64,000 bases of DNA from contig MSED01000008.1 of the NCBI GenBank assembly GCA_002099365.1, positions 310,001 through 374,000 on the forward strand. The letters run 5' to 3'. This stretch comes from Phialophora verrucosa. Taxonomy: Eukaryota > Ascomycota > Eurotiomycetes > Chaetothyriales > Herpotrichiellaceae. Below, piece by piece: positions 1 through 12,229 of this stretch (position 1 is the first letter of the stretch; each line of letters begins with the position of its first letter). The notes below the pieces were generated by a model. The model was not told the DNA's origin and did not search any database. It saw nothing but the letters and a program-made list of their open reading frames with translations. A program made the translations under genes and the position numbers.

Positions 1-1111
1 GTCTGTGCAACTCAAGACACGAAACGGTAAGTCCATAGTCTCCCAGCAGATCTCGGAGGACTAACAGCGGAGCAGACTGCGGCTACTGGACTTTCATCCC
101 TTGTACGTCGGCTCATCTTTTCCCCAAGTCCGGGAAGCTGCTAACATGTCCATAGTCGCCAAGGACACTTGTGGATCATACACTGAGAAGTGGCTCTACT
201 ACGCCCGTAAAGACAAAGGGTGTGAAGAGGTGCAAACCATCGCGGTGGGTCCCCACTGGGCGCAGACATTGGTACTGTCATGTCGACACGGTGTCGTGCT
301 GACGACGATTCACAGAATCAATGTGCCTATGAGTTGGTCCACTACAAGGGCCAGGACGAGTTCAAGGCGCCGTAAGTTCAGCTGTCCCTCTCACGGTGAA
401 ATGGACAATGCGCTTTTATCATATCGCCACCACATTGTCACTGAGCTGACGGATCTAACAGGAACACCCTCCGTGGCCTCGCGGTATTTGTTTGGGTGGA
501 CTGCTTCACCATGAAACCACTCCCAAATGACCAACAAGCTCCCGCCTTCTCCAACCCGAACGTCCCACTGCCCCGTGATACTCCACAGATGGAGGGATAC
601 AAGATGCTCTGGAACGCCTCCATGGGTGGTGCCATATTGGCTGCTGCAGCCGAGGATGCGGCCCTCTGCAACCCGAACAAGCGCATGAGCACCGAGGACT
701 GCTACGATGCCCTCAACGACGTCTATGCCAATCCTGAGCGCCCCGTCCTGATCCCTACGAAGAATGCGAAACGCAACACCGGCATTGAAATTGCGGTAAG
801 TCTGTCTTTGTCTCTGGCCGTCTCCTCGTCTCTTCGCTCAGAGCTATTTGCTGACCAGCACGTCTCCGCTTCAGGGATTGCCTGGCTTGAAATGTCATGT
901 CTACTTGAGTTACGACGAGGACTGGGATGATAGCTGCCAAGTCCCGTTGCTTGAGGCTGCCGCGGCTGCGCAGGCCATTCTTGACAGCTCGTGCAACGAC
1001 GACAAGACCGTCAGTGGGAAGCATCTTGTCCGTGGGAAAGGTAATTGCGGCTCGACGGTTTGGTTACTGCCCGATGGAGAGGATCCTTGGGGCATTTACC
1101 CGCCATCTTGA
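1..1111 (+). CDS. Cysteine-rich protein of unknown function, 5' end outside the window
   Basis: Not recognised. Five exons can be joined in one frame: 1-26, 156-244, 316-371, 462-795 and 875-1111, with stop TGA at 1109. Every junction has GT-AG ends, and the first intron has a CTAAC branch site just before its acceptor. About 246 residues are visible with ten cysteines, an even number spread along the chain (for example KDTCGSY, QCAYE, VDCFTM, LCNPNK, DCYDAL, KCHVYL, NCGSTVW). That pattern suits a disulfide-rich secreted protein, but any signal peptide would lie upstream of base 1. The C-terminus ends DPWGIYPPS. Start codon and true N-terminus are unknown. A secreted effector-like role is only a guess from cysteine content. 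Confidence 0.6.
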
Positions 1112-2208
1112 GCGAGCAAAGTCGTCGTCGATTCTCTTGCATCGTCTTTAGCATGGCGCCTGGCTAGCGAAGCCGCGGGTATTGAACGTTGGCGGGATCA
1201 ACAGACTGCTCTGGAGGAGCCCTTGTGTGGATATCACCGATAACAGCAACTTCATGGAAGGTTGCAGATATCAAGGCGGACGTGCCTCAGCTGCAGAGAG
1301 AGCGGGTGGCAGGTCAACAATGATGATCTCCTACGAGTACTCAGTACTCCGCAAATTGATCCACGAACAATGTCGTCACTTTCCTTCCAGTTTGAGATGC
1401 CGTCTCGAAACGTGAATGTGAACGGGCACAAGCCCCGGAAATTCCATGCTTCCCAATTCGCCCCTGTCCCTCGTGGCCCAATGCCCGGAAGCGGGTTAAG
1501 CGCAGGCTCGATGTGGCCGGAGATTCTTCTGTGGCCGAGCAGATCCACTGCGAGGAGGATGCTGCGGAGGCACCAGACCCGGCCCCAAGTGTGAAGGTCG
1601 AGTGAGGCGAGAACCAGCAACCCTCCGAGCCTCCTCCGGCGTTCGCAAACCTAGGAATGGCTCTGGCGAACAAAGGAGATCCCTGTGTAAATTCATGAGC
1701 CGCCGTGCACTTCCACACTCCTCCTCGCAGTGAGTCGGAACTAAGATGATCCGACCCGGCAGCTTGGGCTTCCCGCCTGGCTGTTGCAACCCCAGAAAAT
1801 CTCGTCGCTCCAGTGTCGTCCCGCCTAATTTCTCCCCTCAATCCTGGTGACCCAATTGGCCGGCGTGTCTGGAGCCTCCGCAGTCTCTCTCGCTCTCCCA
1901 CTCGCCTCTTGCATTCTCCTCCTGACCCTTCGTGCCCTTCCCACACTTTCCTCCGCACTCTGGCCTCTTTCGCCCGCCCGCCCAGTGTGTGAGTGTGTGC
2001 TATCCTCAGCCTCTACCTAGAATTAGAACCCTCAGACCCTGAGTTCGTGCTCGACGCACTGTGAATCACCATCTGCATCTCGACCTCATTTTGGGCTCTT
2101 TCCCTGCCGACCATCTTCCCTTCGCTTCCCCTCCTCCACCGCTCCCACATTCCTTTCCCAATTCAACGCCGCTCCCACATCCCTCGACGGTCCCTCCACA
2201 TATGCATC
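1112..2208. other. Intergenic region with pyrimidine-rich leader of the transcription factor gene
   Basis: No coding exon is supported. The right half (about 1800-2200) is rich in C and T on the plus strand, as is common for promoters and 5' leaders of highly transcribed fungal genes, and probably holds the transcription start of the downstream C2H2 gene. Open frames here are short, arginine- or proline-rich and look like composition shadows. Confidence 0.5.
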
Positions 2209-5053
2209 ATGGTCTTGCGACAGTGTACTGTATGTGGTCGTCGTTTCACAAAGACCGAGCACTTCAAGCGGCATGAGCGCTCTCGTACGTTCCGATCCCA
2301 GCCCCGCGCTAACAGCGTCTTACATACTCATAACAATTTGCAGACACCCGCGAGCGCCCTTACCCTTGCACCATATGTGAGAAGGCTTTCTCACGCAGGT
2401 ATGCCTTGACATGTCTCTCTTCTTGTCACGGGGTTGATGCCGATCATGATCCAGCGATGTCCTGTTCCGGCATATGAAATGCCACGCCCAGAAGAACGAC
2501 AAGTCCGCTCCTCCCAACCAAGCTCACTCACGGAGGAACACGATATCGGAAGGTGTCCCTCCCCAACCTGCTCAGGATGAATTCAGCATCAACTCGCCGT
2601 CGGCCATTGCCAACGCATCCCAGACGGGCATCCCGTTGATGCAGATCCTCTCACCCAGCAACTACCTCTCGCAGCCTGGTAATGATTCGCCCAAGCTTAC
2701 CAGGCACCCTTCGTTAGATGTCGCGCACCCTTTCATTAACCCGGCAACGACACAGAACAATGCTCTCGATATGCAGCTTCCAGGCTCATCCTGGACCGTT
2801 CCATCGCCCATGGCCACCATGAACAACAAGACCTCGACTTCGTCGCACGGTCAGAAACCTTCACCCTCGCAGCACAGCGGCGAAGTGTCAACCTTCGAAA
2901 CGTCCATGACGTCGCCCCAAAATCCCGGCCAGACTCCCCGGTCCGAGATGGCACCGAATCTGTCGGTACAGTTTGCGGACAACCATATCGAATGGCTACC
3001 TCAAGCAGACAGCTCCAGCAACTTCCATGATCCCTTCCAGATGTGGTTGTTCCCTTCGTTGGGTGACTTGGATCAATCTCCCGATTTTCTGCAGACCTAC
3101 GGTTTGCCCGACGTCCAACAGTACTCTGACTCCAAAGACCTGGTGAATGGCAGACCCTATGACCCTGTTGACAGAACGAAGAACATCGCCAAGGTACCTC
3201 GGGAGCGCTTCTCTCGCGTACAACGATGTTGGAATCCTCGGCCCGGTCGCGTCTACCGCAGCATGCCTGTTCTCTGGAGAGAAGTTGCTTCGTCCCCGAT
3301 GGACAACCTCTTCTCGGAGTCACCCGTGGCCGACGACTTCAGGACGACCACCAACTGGGGCCTTGACACCGAGTGTAGAGTCCGACTCCGGGACACGTTT
3401 CGTACCCCCGCCCCGTCCAGATATCATTCACCGAAAATGCAACCCGTTGTCGACCCTTCGCTGTCTCAACCACCATCCGAAGAATTTCCGCCTGCCGAGA
3501 TCCTCGATATTGCCTTGGGACTTTTCTTCCGCCGCTTCCACCCGACTGTGCCTTTTATTCACATTGCGACGTTCTCTGTACGAAATACACCTTCCCCCAT
3601 GCTATTCGCCATTTGTCTTATTGGGCTAAGTATACTCGGAACGACGGGTGCCACGAGATTTGTGTCCAGAATGTTTCCAAGCTTCCTGCAACGTGTTTGC
3701 AGTGATCTCTCTGCAGCGGCTGGTTGCTCTGCGTCGCCGACACAGCAGATGGTACTATATGCGACGGGACTGTTGACGCTGAATCTGTCCGTCATTACCG
3801 GGGACAAAGACTGCTTCAACCAGAGCCAGATGCTCTACGTCAGCTTACTGGCGATAGTCCAGCAGAATGGGCTATTCTCGGCGTCAGATGGACAATCCCT
3901 CGACGTGCTGCTGTCCGAAATGTCCGAGTCAGATGACCGCTGGAAGGCATGGAGTCGGATCGAATCCGCCAAGCGTCTCATCCTGGGTTTGCTGCAGTGT
4001 GATTCCTGGTACTCGAATCTGCTGTCGAAGGCGCCTATCGTCAGGTCGGAATCGGTCTGTCTTGTTGCGGCCTGCGACGAAGCGCTTTTCCAGGCTAAAT
4101 CTGCGACGCAATGGCAGTCACTCCTCCGAAGCGGCAAGAGCCAAAGCGCGCCGACCTTTAAGATTGAAGATTTGCACAAGCACGACATGGAGCCGATCGG
4201 CAAGCTTGGCTACCTGGGCCGGTCGAGCTTGCTTGCGCTCCTGCAGATCCAGGTGCTTGAAGCGTATCAGCGACTGATGCCGCCGGATCAATTGACCATC
4301 GGCTCGTACATACCCTGGCACATGTACGCTGGCGATGCTCGGGCGAGCACACTGGTACCGGCCATCCTTGCTGCAACAAACACAGCAGGTCCGATGGCCA
4401 AAGTCGACGACACGAACTGTGTCGTGCTCTGGCACAGCCTGTGCGTGATGCTCCTTGCAGACTTTCGCATGTTCGAACTCGCCGCGGGTCGACACGGCGC
4501 AGTACCCGCCACCGGCGCCCTCGAGAATATTTCCCAGTGGAGTCAGACGCGGGCGGCCAGGAGAGCCTGTGTGCACGCCGCTCAAACGTTCAAGCTGATG
4601 TCCGAGCGACGAGTGAGCGACAACGTCACCATCCACAGCGTCACCGCCCTCTTTTCCTCCGCGCTCGTTCTAGGCCTGTACCTGTTCATGGTCAACCCAA
4701 GCTCCGGCCGACAAGGCACCGCACCCGTCGAACTCATGGAGGCCGAACCTGACTGGGAGGAGCTGGGCGACATGGGTTTCAAGGACGAATCGCTCGACCC
4801 TACGACCGCGGAACGGAACCTGACGACCAACCGGGAAGACGAGCATTTCAGCCTGGTCTATCAGTTTGTCAAGTACGGCGGCATGGTCTCCTTGGGCGGC
4901 GTGGCGCATAGCGGCGGCTACGAAGGCGCCAGGAGGGTCCTTCTCGATTTTGCGAATCTCATGGACGGCATCAGTGGACGCAGACTCCGCACTTTTACCC
5001 AGGTCCTGCACATCATGAGTGATGATTTGATGAATGTCGATCCGGCGCTTTAG
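2209..5053 (+). CDS. C2H2 zinc-finger transcription factor with fungal-specific regulatory domain
   Basis: Probable nuclear DNA-binding regulator of about 909 aa in three exons: 2209-2284, 2344-2398, 2455-5053. Two classical fingers are split across the introns: CTVCGRRFTKTEHFKRHERS ends exon 1, and its last His comes from exon 2; the second finger runs from CTICEKAFSRSD to HMKCH across the second junction. Both are C-x2-C-x12-H-x3-H. Residues 55-390 are Ser/Pro/Gln-rich and probably disordered. From about residue 395 (LDIALGLFFRRFHPTVPF) a long helical region matches the fungal-specific transcription factor domain. This C2H2-C2H2-fungal_trans architecture is a known fungal regulator class, but the target genes cannot be told from the sequence. 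The last exon is open throughout; a small extra intron near 3195-3300 cannot be excluded. Confidence 0.85.
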
Positions 5054-5907
5054 GTTGCTGATGTAAAGCACGATAGGATAGGATAGGATGATAGGACGCG
5101 GTGGGATCCAGTATGCGCCGTCCATGCTGTGAGGAGACGAGATGTGACGACTGTCTCGCAATGGCGCAACCGCAGTCACCAGAACCGCGGGCTCGGGATA
5201 TAAATACGGAGCATAACCAGCACGATTACTGTATGGTACGATCACTGCGTGTGGTACACAGTACGGAGTATGTGAGAAATTTCCCGACCGAGGACTTCCC
5301 CTCGTACAGAGTGTGACTGGTGACCGGTGGTCGATATATACAGTAAAGTCGACTGCAATATCCTAGACGGTCCTCACTCGACCGAGCACCATTAAGTACC
5401 AATACACATGATGCTTCTTCCACGCCATCCAAAGCTCCTCCGTACCGCGTACGTTAGGACCGGATCGTATCGTCATATGCGTGTGGAGAGCAGGAATCAG
5501 AATCGAAATATGAATATGAATCGCGATCTCGTTTTCTGTGCTTAGTCCCTGGTTCAGGCACCGTTTCTCTAACGATATGGGTATGTATATGCCGTGCCGT
5601 GTACGCGGGTAGTAAGGAGAACATGTACCTATATGTTTCCTTGCAGAGTACTTGCTTTGCCTGCCTCTAGGCTCCTCTCGGAAAGGACGGGTCCATTACG
5701 TTAGAGGACAGATATAGTAGAGTATAGTAGAGCAGAGGACAGCACTTATCCGTATATACAGTATATGTAGTATGTATCAGGATAGTTTAGGAAGCGAAAA
5801 TGGCGGCCTATATAAGATGGAAACGATCTCTCTCTCTCTCTCTCTCTCTGCCTCTCATTCACGTCCACACAACTACGCGTCTAGCACTCGCGCCATATAC
5901 ATAACAT
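5054..5907. other. Convergent intergenic region with TC repeat
   Basis: Three-prime ends of two convergent genes face each other here. No coding exon is seen. AT-rich stretches (ATAGTAGAGTATAGTAG near 5715-5735) and a TACGGAGTA motif at 5262-5270 are present. It probably contains both 3' UTRs. Confidence 0.5.
5827..5849. repeat. (TC)n dinucleotide microsatellite
   Basis: About eleven uninterrupted TC units lie just beyond the stop codon of the minus-strand multidomain gene, in its likely 3' UTR. Confidence 0.95.
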
Positions 5908-8900
5908 TCACACCTCCGCATCACCCTCAGCAACGACCTCGACGTAATTGACGAGCATGTTATTAAAGTCCACAGCGGTGGGCAAATCAGGGCTCGTAAC
6001 CATCTCGTTGTCGACCATGAATTTGACGTGGTGCCTTCCCGGAGGAAGATGAAGGACCCTGGACTTGGCGGACCCGATCCCGGGTTGGTGCGTGAGCAGT
6101 CGGTACTTGTTGTCCCAATTGGCAAATGTCCCGGTCACGAAGACGTCCTGGCCGCCGGATTTCAACTCGAAGGCCACGGGAGTCTTACCAGGGCCTGGAT
6201 GGGCGGGATCGGGATAGGCTTGCGCGGAGCTGTCGGTGTTGAGCTCATCCACAAGTTGCGTCTCGGTGGTCGTCGAGACAGACGGGCTTCTCCCCCGGGC
6301 CTGCGTGGTTGCTTGGGCGTCATCTGTCTCTTTGAAGAGCGGTTGGGTTTCGGAGTTTTCATGTTCCGGTGTCCGCGGTGGAAGATGTGGACTGTGAGTA
6401 TTGGGTCGGTGTTTGATGCCTTCCGCGCGCTGCTCGCCTTGAGCCATGGAGACGTCGGTGCGATCTTTAGGCTGTGGCACCGGAAGCCTCTGCGTCTGGT
6501 CCTCTGTGTTGCGGTGTATGTCCCCTTTCTTCTCAATGTCGCCCCTGGCTGGTAAATTTGTCGGTTGAGTGTCCATGTGCCTATCATTGTAGTTCGCAGG
6601 GTCTATATCTGCCGATATCTCTTCGTATCGTGATGGTACTTTCTCAGACTTGTCGGCCAAGCTATCCTCGCCAACCCAATCCAGAATTTCTTCCACTACT
6701 GCTTCAGAAGCCTGTACGTTTGTTGGATCCAGTGGAGGTTTCTTCCATTGGTTGCCGATGTAGCGTTCCCGGTCAGGGGCATCTGAATTACTCCTTGCAC
6801 GTCCTCTGAATTTCGGCGGCTCTTCATCGTCTATCGGGCGTGCTGCGCCTAGAGCTCTATCCCGTCGTGGAGGTGGCTGGGACGATTCGGAAAGGAAGTG
6901 CTCCTTCGGCGACGTGTAAGAGAACAACGGTTCAGAGGGATGTTCGAGGCTCTTAGTGGGAACAAAAGAATATGGATTCTCGACGCCTCCAGTTCTGGCC
7001 ACGGCTTTCCTTTCGTTGGAGTGAATAACGGGAATTGCGTTATCGGGGGCGGAATGCCTCTGCTCGTCTCGTCGCAGGAAGGATAGTAGTGTCGGCTTTC
7101 GTACTCGCCGAGTAGGTCTGATCACCAAGGCGCCGAGATCGTTATCAAGACTCTCGTCGCTGCCCTGTCTCAGTTTCGCCCCAGGACGGCGTCTCTCTTC
7201 GAGACTAGCAATCCATTCCCGTTCTTGAGCTTCTATTGACTTTCGTTAGTGCCAATTCTCATTGCGGATCCTTGGGGCATGAATACCTCTGATCTCCTTC
7301 GTTCTCTCTGCCAGCGCCATGACTTCGTCCCAAGTGGCAGCCCGCAGGAGAATCAGGTAATCTTCCCTCTCTTCAAATCTTTCGTTTGCTTCCTCCAGCG
7401 CTTCCGGATTCACAATCTTTCGGCTGATTTTGGTCCATCTCGCACCTGATGGTATTTCGGGTTTTGCATTCACCTTGGTATCCGTACCAATCTCCCTTTC
7501 AGAGTCAGATAGTAAGGGTGCAGCCTGTTTAGGTTCTAGAGGAGCGATGTGCTTCTCAGAGTAGTCCTTGCCTCCGGAAGGCTTCTCTTTGCTCGAGCTT
7601 TGAGATAGGGGACCTTGCTGAGGGTGAGCTATGGAGGAAGGTATTCGTCGCTCAAAGTAAGGTTCGTCTTCTGGTAGTCTGCCGGGGCCCCAACTTGTTG
7701 CGCCTATCTCAGCAGAAATCATACCTTCTGGAAGTAGATCCCCAATGATCAGAGGCTCGCCTGCGGCAGTAGAAGGTGTAAAGGTTTGGCCACCAACGTT
7801 GCTCGGCCCAGCAGCCCCAGGACTCTCGATTGGCTCGAGAGATCGTTGCTGATCAGTGTCGTCTATGTCTTCTCGGACTTCTCGGAGGCGGCTTTCGGCC
7901 TCTGATAGAAAAACGTCGCCAGGCTTGTATTCTTGGGCAATTCTTGCCTTCTCCTCTGCAGTCCTATCCTCGCCAGGGTTGAGAGCCAAGTAGTTCTCCA
8001 ACATCTTCTCAACTGTGGGATTGCGCGCTGTGCCTATAACATGGGCACGACAATTTGGGCAAGTGAACCCGGTTCCGGCAGATAAGAAGGAGGGCTCGTT
8101 GCTTCGACGGTTTTGATAAGAACGCCACACCTGTATACAAGAACGGCAGAAGGTGTGAAGACAATGGAGCAGAGTGACAGGCTGGTAGAAGACTTGGATG
8201 CAAATGAGACAGAGGAGGCGTTCCCGCGGGGTGGCAGAATCCTGTATCCTGTGGATTTCTTCAACAGTTTCTTCCCGCGTCAGGGCTGCCGGGACCACAG
8301 GACTCGGATAAGTGGTGGGTACCCTGCCCTCGGTTGCGCCTTCAACACGGCCGCTTCGAACATCCACTTGCTGATCAGGGCGCGGATCAGAGTCCAGGGA
8401 GAATGGGGAGTTCATCAGGTCTCCTGATCGTGGATCACAGGCTTGGCCCCTACGAACGCAGGTCTGACACCTACCGAGTGGATCTTTGAGGTCAAGATGG
8501 CAAGCTTCATGGGTAACTCGACAATAGTCTGTAAGTAGTAAGAATTCCGGCATGATGAAGGGTGGGAGAGGGACTAACCGCATGCACCCCTACCGCGAAG
8601 AATCCCAGCAACAAATTTCTCCTTCTTCCCTACAGATGAGGGTTGATCCCAAACTAGGTGGAAACCTCGCGGTAGATCTTCCTCCAACCATTCAGATTGC
8701 TGGATCTCATGATCCGAAGCTACAGACGGTACCTTACGCTTATGCATGGGCCCCACCGTCAAGTTCGGGTCGCCGTCGTCCCGGTCAATGTCGGACCGGC
8801 GAACTTTGGGCCACATGGCCATGGATATCTGCATTCCAGGTTCGATGACATCCTCCCAGTCTTGAGGTCTGATAATTTGGCCGTCAGGCCCATGAAGGTC

Positions 8901-11801
8901 GTAGTGGCCAGCGGCGACATCTTCTGCCAGATCTCCGATCTGCGTGAAAGCTTGATTCACAAGCCTTTCCATATCCTGCCAACGTTAGAGCTGCCTGAAA
9001 GAAGGATTCTAATTTGACTGACCTTCCATTCTTTACACAACTCCCAGGGGAATTGATATTTGCGCTTCATCGCGTCGGTAAATCTGATAGGAAATTCACG
9101 GCCTACATCTCCTGCCCCAGCTCCGGTCGCTACTGCATTTATCTTTTTCATCACGTCAGTGATCGCTTTGATGAGTCTTTTCCTTGTACCCCGGGTTTCA
9201 GTGGTATCCGGTTCGATTTCGTCTGCCTTGGCGGCTATATTTGCCATAATGCCTTCGCTCAATTCTCTGTGGGTCTTTGCAAGCTCTTCGGCGGACGTGG
9301 GAGGATTGGAGATAAAGTCATGGCACCGTGGGAGCCATTCGGTGTGAAAGCTTGCCCATAGCCTTCCCACCTGTGCCAGGGAGGTGTTTGCACTTTCGAC
9401 ACCCAAGGATCGAAGATTCGGCCCCGGAGAATCTGCTCCGCTGTCGGGATCAGAGTCATTCTCATGTTTCCATGACTCTGGAATTTCCCCAGATTGCATT
9501 CGACGCGCATGGGGAAGCTCGTCGAGAGGGCCAGTTGCCTCCATGACATGGACGGGAAGACCCATGAGGATCTGGTTGTTGAGTGTCTGAATTGATCGCT
9601 GGGCTTGTTCCCTAGTTGCGTACTCCACAAGCCCTAGTCGCCTCGCAGTTACACCATGGCCATGTAGGATGTTAACAGAAAGAATATCTCCAGCTTGTCT
9701 CATGAATACTTTGAGGTCGTCCGATGTGACGGAGAACTGCAAATTATCCACAACTACTCGATGGTCTTGTTGCACAGGCCCGCGCAACTTTGGAGGGTCG
9801 GTCGGGCCATCCATGTTTTTCGGAGGTGTCGGTAACAACTCATAGGGTTCTATGTAGCTCAGGTCGGCATCGAAACTGTGGAAGGCTTCCTTGGGGTCAA
9901 TATAGGAAGAGGAAGGGAACTCGGGACGACCAGCGTCAAGGTGATCGGGCGGTTCTATCACTTCGGCAATTTCCTCCGTTTCGGCTTCCGATACGTGGTC
10001 CATAGGTTCGTTTTGCCTCGCATGGTCTTGCCATTCACGCACCACGCTCATCAGATACCCCTCATGGTGGACGTGACTAACCACGAACAATGGGGATCCA
10101 ACCACGGCGTTCTCAAGGTAGGGGCCGGATAGTTTGATATGCAGACCTGCCTTATCCTTCATGTCCTTGAAGACTAGCGTCCCGGACATGTCAGGTCTAT
10201 AGACCTCCTGTATATTGGTAGCAAACGGCCCATCCGTGCCACACAGCACAATCCGGTCACCCCTAAGGAGGGCCACTTGGCTGAAGACATTAATAGTTGC
10301 ACCAACTCCTGGTATCACCTCGACTTTTTGAACGGTACCGACCGCTCCGGGCACATCGGTGATGACATTCGCTTGGGTTGCGGACGAGAACTCCACAGGC
10401 GCTGTTGCCTCACTGGAAGATGTACTGCTCGCTTCGTCCAGACCAGTGAGTGGCGCAATTGACGCTCGGGACTCGTTGGAGCCTTCCTCGTCTCCTGTGT
10501 CGACTCTTGGAAGAGCGAAAAGTGCTAACTCTTCCAGATGTCGACCAAGATGTCTTTCAAGCAACACAACGGGTACCACATCTCCGCATCGCAGTGGACA
10601 GCTGTCCATTTCGCCAGGGTTGAATGATGGGATGTGCTTTGTGCGTAAGTGGTTAAACCATTCGTGGCGACTGTCGTACAGTCGGTTTGGGGCAGTGCAG
10701 TCCGGAAACACGCATATGTAAGGCATCAAATCCTTGAAGACATGTCGAGCCCAAGATCCCCTGTTCGAGACTGTAACGATGAAGAAACAATAAGGACATT
10801 CAAATGCCTTCCCGTAGCTCGCGTCCTTTGGAATGGAGGGAACGGTAATCCTTTCGCTGCTTTCCCAAAGACTTGGCGCATAGGACGTCTGAGAAGCCCC
10901 AGAGTTGGAAGCAGTCTCCTCGTAATCGATATGCTTCTCTTCGAACTCAGTAGCCACCGTCTGGGACAGCAGGGTAGACACAGCATCACGCCGCTCGTCC
11001 AAGTCTGCTGCCGAGCTGTGCTCGCCAGCTTCGGCAACAGCAGCACGGTCGATGCCCTTGGCCAGCTTCGCATGATGTCTTTCCCGATATTTCAGTGCCG
11101 CCCTACGGCGTGATATGGCGGCTCCAAGTCGGTCAACGACAATGCTGCCCGCTTTAGGGTGTTTGTTGGCCACATGTTGTCTCTGCCAACAGCATTAGTA
11201 AATGTTTTGGTTTGGATAGAACCCCGGGGGCAAGCTCCCTATCTCGAGCCATCCGGGGACAACGGGTCATCAGGCAAGATGAACAAGGCTGTTAGGCATG
11301 TGAGCTGAGAAGAAATCGACTTACATCGAAAGGTTCAAAGGGGGTGGCGTCTAGCTTCTTGGTACCAACGAGTCTGTCGTGCTGTGCTGGCCGCCTGATG
11401 ATCATGCTCAGTTGAAAAAGGCAATCGGTCGTGTCAACGAGGGCTTTGTAGACCTCTTGCAGCTCTGTCTCGTCTTCATCGTCGACTGATGGGTTGTCGT
11501 CTTCTTCCTCAGCGCCGCCGGCCAGGAATTCTTCTGCATCGTTGAGTGTGCGGCGGAGCCGTTCCAGTAGCTTTACTGTTTGGGCTTTGATGTGAGATGC
11601 ATCTCTGAGGCGGTAGTCAAGGGAGGATTGTCCAGTCTGATGAGCTCCAATGTTTGCTGCCCACACTCGCAGTCTACCGAGTTCATCAGTCCATAGATTC
11701 GTGGGCACCTCAGCAGTGTAGAGAGCTAACTCGGGTCGAGATGTCAAACCATTGAAGCATCTCAGACAGTCGACCAGGACGGATGAGATGGACGTTGTCA
11801 T
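5908..11801 (-). CDS. Giant multidomain protein: C2H2 region, RRM, BAG-like, ubiquitin-like, RING and AMPK-type CBM
   Basis: Reconstructed as five exons: 11801-11325, 11182-9023, 8975-8594, 8528-7287, 7232-5908; about 1861 aa. All four introns (142, 47, 65, 54 nt) have GT-AG ends and keep frame, and homology crosses two of them. Domains in order: N-terminal helical region ending FEPFD; Cys/His region 286-382 (FECPYC, YICVFPDC, ERHLGRHLEELALFALPR) of the fungal C2H2 type; RRM 634-708 (VVVDNL and RRLGLVEYA as RNP2/RNP1); BAG-like helices about 767-843; ULD_2-like ubiquitin fold about 862-935 (FPWELCKEWK, GHYDLHGPDGQII); Cys cluster about 1009-1037; RING 1113-1166 (C-x2-C-x12-C-x-H-x2-C-x2-C-x25-C-x2-C); AMPK-beta-like CBM about 1770-1855. 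Inferred role: an E3 ubiquitin ligase that could bind RNA and glycogen-like polymers. The start at 11801 (MTTSISSVL) fits related proteins; an in-frame ATG lies at 11864. The main alternative is two or more adjacent genes. Confidence 0.72.
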
Positions 11802-12229
11802 TTTGGAGCGTCGTGCGGTTGTCTCCAGCAGTCGCCAATTGTTAGCCGCGGCTGAGTCTTCCACCCCCAGCCGCTGCGGAAGGGTCTTTCTTACTCCAGC
11901 GTGTTACTGAGCGGGAAGGCCCGTCACGGCTTCCAGCGTCCTGCCACGCTTGCCCGTTTACTTGCCCTTGAGCCGAGTCTTGGGAGCTCTGAGATTTGAT
12001 ACCTTCAACTGCGACGAGGCCGGTTGATCCTGCATCAGGCGGGGCCAACAGCGGACTTATGAGATGTCCCTCGCCAGGCGCCCATGGCCTGATGCGGGAT
12101 GGTGTGACAACGCGGGGTTCAGCTCGGGTTCAGCTCGAGTCCAGCGCTTTCAATGGCCGTGGGGTGCTCCAGCGCTGTTTCGGCTCCTTCGACCTCTTGT
12201 CACAGGCAGTCGATGGGAAAGCAGCCACG
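11802..12229. promoter_or_regulatory. Shared divergent promoter with imperfect inverted repeat
   Basis: These 428 bp separate the start codons of the multidomain gene (minus) and the DUF7580 gene (plus). Two 14-bp arms, ATCCTGCATCAGGC at 12027-12040 and GCCTGATGCGGGAT at 12087-12100, are inverted copies with one mismatch, 46 bp apart. A short direct repeat, GGTTCAGCTCG, follows near 12117-12137. The arms could be a factor-binding palindrome serving both genes; this is inference. Confidence 0.45.

Noticed and set aside
5827..5849. TC run considered as a promoter CT-box
   Set aside because: It lies downstream of the stop codons of both flanking convergent genes, so it is more likely a plain microsatellite.
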